Assembly (NCBI GenBank): GCA_009782505.1
Contig: WRIW01000002.1
Location: forward strand, 1 to 57,359
Direction of reading: 5' to 3'
DNA length: 57,359 nucleotides
From: Clostridiales bacterium
GTDB lineage: Bacteria > Bacillota > Peptococcia > DRI-13 > UBA5745
The translations under genes were made by a program, and so were the position numbers. Below are positions 52,057-57,359 of this stretch, in pieces (the stretch's first letter is position 1; each line of letters begins with the position of its first letter). The notes beneath the pieces are model-generated. The model worked only from the letters and a program-made list of their open reading frames with translations, did not search any database and was not told the DNA's origin.

Positions 52057-52408
52057 GATCATCCTGAAAGGGATGCGTTTCTATGGCAGGCACGGATGCC
52101 TGCCCGCGGAGCTTGAGCTTGGCCAGTGGTTTGAGGTGGATATGGAGTTGAGCCTCGATCTTACGAAAGCCGGCAAAAGCGATGATTTGAGAGATACACT
52201 GAACTATGCCGAATTATACGAAGGGGCCAAAGCCGTGGTCGAAGGCCCGTCCTTCGCCCTCATCGAAGCCCTGGCGGAGAAGCTGATCGGCCTCTGCTTC
52301 GACTTCAGCCAAGTCGAAGCCGCTAAGGTGCTGCTTAAGAAGCCCCAGGCGCCTCTGGGCGGCCCCCTGGACTACGCGGCGGTGGAGCTTGTACGCCGCC
52401 GGAATTAA
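52043..52408 (+). CDS. folB: Dihydroneopterin aldolase
   Basis: A 121-residue aldolase of folate synthesis producing 6-hydroxymethyl-dihydropterin. The start IILKGMRFYGRHGCLPAELELGQWFEVDMEL matches the family, as do LNYAELYE and LIEALAEKL. The ATG lies inside the end of folP and follows GGGGAGGGGAG, so the two are coupled. Confidence 0.94.
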   Translation: MGSDKIILKGMRFYGRHGCLPAELELGQWFEVDMELSLDLTKAGKSDDLRDTLNYAELYEGAKAVVEGPSFALIEALAEKLIGLCFDFSQVEAAKVLLKKPQAPLGGPLDYAAVELVRRRN

Positions 52409-52442
52409 CGTAACGTTTAAGCAGCGGGATGGAGGCGATCCC

Positions 52443-52943
52443 ATGGCGGACAAACATGATGTGTGGCTGTCCCTGGGCAGCAATATAGGCGACCGCTTGG
52501 CGGCACTGGCGGGCGGCCTGCGCTATCTGCTGGACCACGGGCTGGAGCTGGTGGACTGCTCCGGCGTCTATGAGACGGAGCCGGTAGGGTATGAGGAGCA
52601 GCCGGACTTCTACAATATGGTCGTCCGTGCCGCCACGGACCTCGCGCCCCTGGAGCTCCTTGGTATATGCCGGGAGGCGGAGGAGGAGCAACGGCGGGAG
52701 CGAACCATCCGCTGGGGCCCCAGGACCCTGGATGTGGATATTCTGCTGTATGACGATCTGGTCATGGATACGCAAGAGCTTACCCTGCCCCACCCGCGTA
52801 TGGGGGAAAGGGCTTTCGTGCTGGGGCCGCTTGGGGATATGGACCCCGGGTTGCTCAATAAGCTTGGCTTGCCGCATTTAATAAAAGGTATAGTATTGCA
52901 AATCCCCGCGGCGGATGTTAGAATGATGATTGCCGGAACCTGA
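52443..52943 (+). CDS. folK: 2-amino-4-hydroxy-6-hydroxymethyldihydropteridine pyrophosphokinase
   Basis: A 166-residue HPPK. Signatures: SLGSNIGDRLAAL, YETEPVGYEEQPDFYNMVV, and the catalytic RWGPRTLDVDILLYDD, then PHPRMGERAFVLGPL. The ATG at 52443 is preferred (GGATGGAGGCGATCCC upstream) over an 18-residue longer frame that begins within folB. A promoter for the next gene lies within its last 50 bases. Confidence 0.94.
   Translation: MADKHDVWLSLGSNIGDRLAALAGGLRYLLDHGLELVDCSGVYETEPVGYEEQPDFYNMVVRAATDLAPLELLGICREAEEEQRRERTIRWGPRTLDVDILLYDDLVMDTQELTLPHPRMGERAFVLGPLGDMDPGLLNKLGLPHLIKGIVLQIPAADVRMMIAGT
52896..52924 (+). promoter_or_regulatory. Promoter of the ECF transporter leader
   Basis: TTGCAA (52896-52901), 17-base spacer, TAGAAT (52919-52924), at the end of folK. 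RNA start near 52931. Confidence 0.55.
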
Positions 52944-53144
52944 TACAGTGTCCGGGAGGTAACTCCGCACCGGATACCATGAGGTGCGCGGAGGCGCGAC
53001 AAAGATATCGGAGACGAATCTTATACCGTAGCCCGCAGCGTTTCATGAAGTACCGGATCCCCGGCGGCAGGACAATTTTTTCAGCTTGCAGGTATGCTTG
53101 GATCTTTAAGTAGACCGAGACAAAAATGCCCGACAGAAATGCTT
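52931..53144 (+). promoter_or_regulatory. Structured leader upstream of an attenuator, class unknown
   Basis: About 215 bases without a coding frame. CTCCGCACC near 52962 can pair with GGTGCGCGGAG near 52983 (2-base bulge). Further on are CGAGACAAAAATG and CGACAGAAATG, a near-repeat. I find none of the conserved words of TPP, FMN, THF, cobalamin or T-box leaders. Because it precedes an intrinsic terminator and a vitamin-type transporter gene, it is a candidate riboswitch. Confidence 0.4.
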
Positions 53145-53173
53145 CGGCGCCTTTTTGGGGCCGTTCTTTTTTT
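53145..53173 (+). terminator. Intrinsic terminator inside the ECF leader (attenuator)
   Basis: CGGCgCC-TTTTT-GGgGCCG followed by TTCTTTTTTT, ending 22 bases before the start codon. The left arm (CGGCGCC) can instead pair with GGCGCCG at 53177-53183, next to the Shine-Dalgarno, so mutually exclusive structures are possible. Confidence 0.7.
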
Positions 53174-53195
53174 AGGGCGCCGGAGGGAGAAAAAA

Positions 53196-53789
53196 ATGAC
53201 AAAAGCAAAATCGTTCGACACAAGGCAAATGGTACTCCTGGCTATGCTCACCGCCGTCGTGGTGGTACTGCAGTTTCTGGGCGCGTTCATCCGGTTTGGG
53301 CCTTTTTCCATATCCCTGGTGCTCATGCCCATCGCCGTGGGCGCGGCCCTCATCGGCGTGTGGGCGGGGGCCTGGCTGGGGCTGGCTTTCGGGCTTGTGG
53401 TGCTCCTATCCGGAGACGCCGCTGTATTTCTGGCCATCGACCCCTTTGGTACCATCGTCGTCGTACTGCTAAAGGGCGCGCTGGCCGGTTTGGCTGCGGG
53501 AGCCGCGTACAAGGCCCTTGCCAAAGCAGGCAAGACCGTAGCGGCAGTGACGGCGGCGGCAGTCTGCCCCATCGTCAATACGGGCATATTCATCCTGGGC
53601 ACATATGTCTTCTTCCTGCCGACCATCCGGTCGTGGGGAGAGGCGGCCGGATTTGCCAGCGCCACCGCGTTTATCTTTGTCGGGATGATCGGCCTCAATT
53701 TCGTTGTCGAGCTTATCCTCAATCTTGTGCTCAGCCCCGTCATCATCCGGCTGGTGCAGTTCGGGCAGGATAGGGCTGTCAAGGCTTAG
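53196..53789 (+). CDS. ECF transporter S component (possibly pantothenate-type)
   Basis: A 197-residue membrane protein with about six helices, the size and shape of substrate-binding S components that work with a shared energy-coupling module. It begins [21 protein letters not shown], typical of the group. Location directly before coaX suggests pantothenate (PanT-like), while the folate genes upstream make a folate precursor the alternative. The ATG at 53196 is chosen because GGAGGGA lies 7 bases before it; the longer frame would start inside the terminator. Confidence 0.8.
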   Translation: MTKAKSFDTRQMVLLAMLTAVVVVLQFLGAFIRFGPFSISLVLMPIAVGAALIGVWAGAWLGLAFGLVVLLSGDAAVFLAIDPFGTIVVVLLKGALAGLAAGAAYKALAKAGKTVAAVTAAAVCPIVNTGIFILGTYVFFLPTIRSWGEAAGFASATAFIFVGMIGLNFVVELILNLVLSPVIIRLVQFGQDRAVKA

Positions 53790-53848
53790 GTTATACCGCC
53801 TTGGGTTATGAGCATAGCTCATCTAATAATGAGGGGCAAGGTGTCGTC

Positions 53849-54616
53849 ATGCTTTTGGTATTTGACGCGGGGAACACGAATATCGTCATGGGCGTATACC
53901 GGGGCGTAGAGTTACTCCGGTCCTGGCGCCTGGCTACCGACCGCCATCAGACCGCCGACGAGTATGAGATCAAGATACGTTATTTTTTAGATAGCGCCCA
54001 TATATCCGCCGACGAGATCACCGACGCCATCATCTCCTCGGTAGTGCCGCCCATCATGCCTACCTTGGAGAGGCTGGTGGCAAACTGCTTCCGGATCGAG
54101 CCTCTCATCATCGAGCCCGGCGTCAAGACAGGCTTGTCCATCCTATATGACAATCCCAGAGAGGTGGGCGCCGACCGTATCGTCAACGCGGTAGCGGGTT
54201 ACGAACTGTACGGCGGGCCGCTGATCATCATTGACTTCGGGACTGCCACCACCTTTTGCGTCATCGACGGGGAAGGGCGCTACTTGGGAGGCGCCATCAG
54301 CCCGGGCATAGGCATATCCGCGGAAGCCCTGTTCCAGCAAGCCGCCAAGCTGCCCAGGATCGAGCTGGTCAAACCCAGGCAGGTCATCGGGAAGAATACC
54401 GTCGCCGGCATGCAGTCCGGCATGATATATGGTTATGTGGGGCTTGTGGACGGCATCGTGCAGCGCATCGTCAGGGAGCTGGGTGGCAAACCCAAGGTGA
54501 TCGCCACCGGCGACATGGCTGAGATCATCGCCGGGGAATCGGAGACCATCGAGGCGGTAGATCAGAACCTGACCCTGGAAGGGCTGCGGATCATTTATGA
54601 CCGGAACCGGAGATAG
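53849..54616 (+). CDS. coaX: Type III pantothenate kinase
   Basis: A 255-residue ASKHA-fold kinase for the first step of coenzyme A synthesis. Motifs: [16 protein letters not shown] (phosphate loop), [39 protein letters not shown] and TGDMAEII. The ATG at 53849 is chosen since the protein normally begins with this first strand. CoA supply is relevant to the many acyl-CoA enzymes in the window, but the location is the standard one near ftsH in Firmicutes. Confidence 0.95.
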   Translation: MLLVFDAGNTNIVMGVYRGVELLRSWRLATDRHQTADEYEIKIRYFLDSAHISADEITDAIISSVVPPIMPTLERLVANCFRIEPLIIEPGVKTGLSILYDNPREVGADRIVNAVAGYELYGGPLIIIDFGTATTFCVIDGEGRYLGGAISPGIGISAEALFQQAAKLPRIELVKPRQVIGKNTVAGMQSGMIYGYVGLVDGIVQRIVRELGGKPKVIATGDMAEIIAGESETIEAVDQNLTLEGLRIIYDRNRR

Positions 54617-54622
54617 TACCCC

Positions 54623-55183
54623 GTGAATATCTATTGCGATTTGTTTGTCACATTTGTCCGTATCGGCTGCCTTACCTTTGGGGGCGGCTATACGGTGCTG
54701 CCTTTGCTCCAGCGCGAGGTCTCCGACGGGAAAGGGTGGATATCTCAGGCTGAGGTCATCGACTACTACGCGGTGGGGCAGTGCCTGCCGGGCATGATCG
54801 GCGTCAACGCGGCTATCCTCATCGGCTACAAGGTCAGGGGCAAAGGCGGCGCGGTAGCCGCGGCCCTGGGTTTTGTCATGCCTTCCCTGCTGATCATCCT
54901 GCTGATCGCTTCGCTGATACAGAACTTTGCCGGTATACGGATCGTGCAGAGCGCTTTCGCGGGCATCCGGGTAGCTGTGTGCGCCCTCATTGTCAACGCC
55001 ATCCTCACCATGGCGAAGAAGGGCGTCGTAGGTTTAACCACGGCAGTCATTGCCGCGGCTACTTTCATCGCTTCCGCCTTGCTGCGGATCAGCCCTGTCC
55101 CTCTGGTGATACTGGCGGCGGCTACGGGTCTGCTTCTCAGCTTCATCGCCGGCAGGCGGGGAAGGAAGGCCGGCGGCGGATGA
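54623..55183 (+). CDS. chrA: Chromate transporter family protein, half 1
   Basis: A 186-residue single-domain CHR protein. The signature GCLTFGGGYTVLPLLQREV near the start and AVGQCLPGMIGVNAAILIGY are characteristic. Single-domain ChrA proteins come as gene pairs that insert in opposite orientation; the partner starts within its stop codon (55180). It starts at GTG, 6 bases after coaX. Chromate/sulfate export is the family's reported role; the actual anion here is unknown. Confidence 0.9.
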   Translation: MNIYCDLFVTFVRIGCLTFGGGYTVLPLLQREVSDGKGWISQAEVIDYYAVGQCLPGMIGVNAAILIGYKVRGKGGAVAAALGFVMPSLLIILLIASLIQNFAGIRIVQSAFAGIRVAVCALIVNAILTMAKKGVVGLTTAVIAAATFIASALLRISPVPLVILAAATGLLLSFIAGRRGRKAGGG

Positions 55184-55746
55184 ACATATACGTACGGCTC
55201 TGCATGGAGTTCGCGAAGATCAGCGTCTTCGCCATAGGCGGCGGGCTCGCCTCCCTGCCTTTCCTCTATACCCTGTCCGACAAGTACGGGTGGTTTACAC
55301 ACGCGGATCTGGCGAATATCATCGCCGTGTCCGAGTCCACCCCGGGGCCCATCGGCGTCAACATGGCGACTTATGTGGGCTTCACGGCAGCGGGCGTGCT
55401 GGGGGGCGTGCTGGCTACGGCTTCGTATGTCTTCCCTTCCATCATCATCGGCGTATTTGTGGCGAGGTTTCTGGAGAAGTTCAAAGCCAGCCCATATGTG
55501 GAAGCCGTATTCTACGGCGTCCGCCCTGCGGTATGCGGGCTGATCGGCGCCGCCGGCTTCAAGATCATGTCCATATCCCTAGTGGATATGGAGGCATATG
55601 CCCGGACAGGCTCGGCGGCGGATATGCTGAAGCTGCCGGCCATAGCCATGTTTGCCGTGATGACGGTGATGAACCATAAGCTCAAGTGGCATCCTGTGGT
55701 CTACATCGCCATCGCCGCCGCCGTGGGGATCGCGCTGAAGTTATAG
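55180..55746 (+). CDS. chrA: Chromate transporter family protein, half 2
   Basis: A 188-residue CHR-domain partner. It has SVFAIGGGLASLPFLYTL, AVSESTPGPIGVNMATYVG and a hydrophobic C terminus. It overlaps the first half by four bases (ATGA), so both are made from one message. About five to six membrane segments per half are expected. Confidence 0.9.
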   Translation: MNIYVRLCMEFAKISVFAIGGGLASLPFLYTLSDKYGWFTHADLANIIAVSESTPGPIGVNMATYVGFTAAGVLGGVLATASYVFPSIIIGVFVARFLEKFKASPYVEAVFYGVRPAVCGLIGAAGFKIMSISLVDMEAYARTGSAADMLKLPAIAMFAVMTVMNHKLKWHPVVYIAIAAAVGIALKL

Positions 55747-55847
55747 GCGATGCGGGGTACCGGGCGCGAGGAAAAACCACGGGACAAGGATGAGGTTTTA
55801 TCGACAAAGACGGCAGACAAATCGGCGACGCCGATATCATCAGGAGG

Positions 55848-56807
55848 ATGCTCAGGGACAGCCCCGTTTTATTGGCCCCCATGGCAGGGGTCACGGACAA
55901 GACCTTTCGCCGATTGGCAAAGGAGCTGGGGGCGGGCTTGGCCTGCACGGAAATGGTGAGCGCCAAGGCTTTGTCGTATGGCAATGCCAAGACGCGGGCT
56001 TTGCTTGACGTCGAGGGGGAGACGGGGCCGACGGCGGCGCAGTTCTTTGGCTCCGAGCCGGATAGAATGGCGGAAGCAGCTGTGGCAGCGGAGGAGCTGG
56101 GCGCGGCATATGTAGACGTCAACATGGGCTGCCCCGTGCCCAAGGTAGTGAAGAACAACGAGGGCTCCGCCTTGCTGGAGCAGACGGAGCTGGCGGGGCG
56201 CATCGTCGGCGCCATGGCCGGGGCGGCGGGCATACCGGTGGCGGTGAAGATCCGCCTGGGCGCAGACCCCAGGCGCATAGTGGCGCCGGAGTTCGCCAAG
56301 CGCATGGAAGCGGCGGGGGCGTCCCTCATCGCCGTACATGCCCGTACCCGGGATCAGTTCTATAGCGGCAAAGCCGACTGGGGACAGATACGGCTGGTGA
56401 AAGCCGCGGTATCTGTCCCCGTCGTAGGCAACGGCGATATATGGACGCCGGAAGACGCCAGGCGTATGCTGGAGGAGACAGGCTGCGACGCCGTCATGGT
56501 AGGCAGGGCCGCCCTTGGGGATCCGTGGCTCCCGGGCCGCATCCGGCGCTATCTGCTGGGCGGGGACGCCGGTCTCCCTCCCGACAAAGAAGAAAAAATC
56601 GCCATGGCCATGGAGCATAGCCGGCGCCTGGCCGCGCTGAAAGGCGAGGGGAAGGCTATACCGGAGATGAGGAAGCATCTGGCATGGTACCTCAAGGGCC
56701 TGCCACGGACTGCGGCGCTGAAAGAAAAACTCTTCCACTGCCGTAGCATGGAAGAGGTAGAGGAGCTGATGAAGGGGTATTTAGCTGGGGATCGCTTTCC
56801 GGCATAA
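55848..56807 (+). CDS. dusB: tRNA-dihydrouridine synthase (DusB-like)
   Basis: A 319-residue FMN enzyme reducing uridines in tRNA. The FMN barrel starts VLLAPMAGVTDKTFRRLAKELG; the catalytic cysteine lies in DVNMGCPVPKVVKNNEGSALL; VHARTRDQFYSGKADW, VVGNGDIWTPEDA and GCDAVMVGRAALGDPW follow. The C-terminal helical domain is present. The ATG at 55848 has AGGAGG immediately adjacent, which is too close; no better start exists before the in-frame stop at 55791, so the first residues are uncertain. Confidence 0.94.
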   Translation: MLRDSPVLLAPMAGVTDKTFRRLAKELGAGLACTEMVSAKALSYGNAKTRALLDVEGETGPTAAQFFGSEPDRMAEAAVAAEELGAAYVDVNMGCPVPKVVKNNEGSALLEQTELAGRIVGAMAGAAGIPVAVKIRLGADPRRIVAPEFAKRMEAAGASLIAVHARTRDQFYSGKADWGQIRLVKAAVSVPVVGNGDIWTPEDARRMLEETGCDAVMVGRAALGDPWLPGRIRRYLLGGDAGLPPDKEEKIAMAMEHSRRLAALKGEGKAIPEMRKHLAWYLKGLPRTAALKEKLFHCRSMEEVEELMKGYLAGDRFPA

Positions 56808-56914
56808 GCCAAGCCGCTCACGCCTCCGCTCTACCGACTATAAGGCTGCGATAACCACCTACAGTACGGCTTTGATCGGGTCTGGCACTAGTCTCAGGGC
56901 CCTGCCTTGGCGGC

Positions 56915-57220
56915 TTATTCGTCCACGGCTTCCAGCTTCAGGACTACGGGGCGTATGCCGTCGTTGCAGCAGGCGATATTGTAATCCTCGCCAAATACTT
57001 TGCCGCCCCCGGCCAAGGTGCAGGCGATGACCTCCACCGCCTGCCAGGCGTACTCGCAGAAGCGCTCGGGCTTGCTGTTGCCAAACATGCCCCCGGTGGT
57101 AAATACGTCGCCCACCTTCATCGCCGGGCAGGGCCCGAAGTCCGCGGGCATGTACGCGTCCCGGAGGTCTTCAAACAAGGCGGTACGGAGCACGGTGATT
57201 TTACATTTCTTCATGGTCAT
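56915..57220 (-). CDS. TIGR04076 family protein
   Basis: A 101-residue protein with the family pattern: KCKITVLRT at the start, GPCPAMKVGDVF, PERFCEYAWQAVEVIACTLAGGG, and a C-terminal ACCNDGIRPVVLKLE. Conserved cysteines (GPCP, RFC, ACC) suggest a metal or redox site. The family is common in anaerobes and has no established function that I know. It stands alone and convergent to dusB. Confidence 0.85.
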   Translation of the reverse strand: MTMKKCKITVLRTALFEDLRDAYMPADFGPCPAMKVGDVFTTGGMFGNSKPERFCEYAWQAVEVIACTLAGGGKVFGEDYNIACCNDGIRPVVLKLEAVDE

Positions 57221-57334
57221 GTCCCCTTTCTATATCGGAAAGTCATCGTTGTGTTGCGTCGTTGTGTCGGCGTGCCGGTGAGGCAAGCTCAAGTCATACT
57301 CTGACAGATTGCATACCCTTTGTCAAGGCAATAA

Positions 57335-57359
57335 AAAATGCGCCCAGAGGGCGCATTTT
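57335..57359. terminator. Bidirectional terminator hairpin at the window end
   Basis: AAAATGCGCCC and its exact complement (11 bp) around a 3-base loop, with A- and T-tracts on both sides. It probably ends a gene lying beyond the window. Confidence 0.75.

Noticed and set aside
52931-53173. FMN, THF, TPP, cobalamin or T-box leader before the ECF gene
   Set aside because: The conserved words of these classes were looked for and not found; left as unassigned.
54781-55179. Single long frame covering both chromate transporter halves
   Set aside because: The long frame reads through the first half out of frame. Correct starts are 54623 and 55180 with an ATGA overlap.

Overview
The window looks like chromosome of a GC-rich, strictly anaerobic Gram-positive bacterium, most probably a Clostridia-like member of the Bacillota. 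The grounds are strong AGGAGG-type ribosome binding sites, a tilS / ftsH / folP-folB-folK / coaX / dusB neighbourhood that resembles the Bacillus and Clostridium housekeeping cluster, and oxygen-sensitive or anaerobe-typical enzymes: 2-hydroxyacyl-CoA dehydratase / benzoyl-CoA reductase family proteins, a tungsten/molybdenum aldehyde:ferredoxin oxidoreductase and a flavin reductase-rubredoxin fusion. No taxon is claimed beyond that. No transposase, CRISPR array, rRNA or tRNA was recognised.

Layout. 1-2243: end of a 2-oxoacid (pyruvate or acetoin) dehydrogenase operon (partial E1 beta, E2). 2409-6315: Dpp/Opp-type peptide ABC transporter without a binding protein. 6438-7409 (-): URO-D/corrinoid methyltransferase-like protein. 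7623-20668: the core of the window, with four paralogous large subunits of the 2-hydroxyacyl-CoA dehydratase / class I benzoyl-CoA reductase family. Only the fourth sits in a complete four-gene operon (activator, small subunit, large subunit, second activator). A class II aldolase lies between copies 1 and 2. A convergent pair on the minus strand encodes a methylmalonate-semialdehyde dehydrogenase-like enzyme and a dihydrolipoamide dehydrogenase fused to a transketolase C-terminal domain.

20813-25913: signal peptidase, HD protein, lipoprotein, flavin reductase-rubredoxin, PdxA-like dehydrogenase and DUF1537 sugar-acid kinase. 26137-28892 (-): SDR plus split transketolase. 29164-31203: SDR plus iron alcohol dehydrogenase. 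31377-34299: two tandem MATE exporters. 34410-37983: a translationally coupled catabolic operon (2-hydroxyacid dehydrogenase, HpcH/HpaI aldolase, aconitase-like two-subunit dehydratase). 38189-40112: a 58-residue membrane protein and a GPH-family symporter with a long leader. 40352-42497 (-): tungsten/molybdenum oxidoreductase plus MoaD-like carrier, behind a probable molybdenum/tungsten cofactor riboswitch. 42781-45405: esterase, aspartate-semialdehyde dehydrogenase, zinc-ribbon protein. 45590-57220: housekeeping block with inserted transporters and a TIGR04076-like protein.

How it may fit together (inference). One heterodimeric ATP-dependent activator and one small subunit could serve several interchangeable large subunits, giving a modular low-potential reductase or dehydratase for different acyl-CoA substrates. 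Copies 1 and 3 share a nearly identical promoter, so at least two modules may be induced together. The substrates cannot be read from sequence: no aromatic CoA ligase or dienoyl-CoA hydratase lies in the window. Other notable signals are the E3-transketolase fusion, the cofactor riboswitch, an attenuator-like leader before an ECF transporter gene, and two related palindromic elements.
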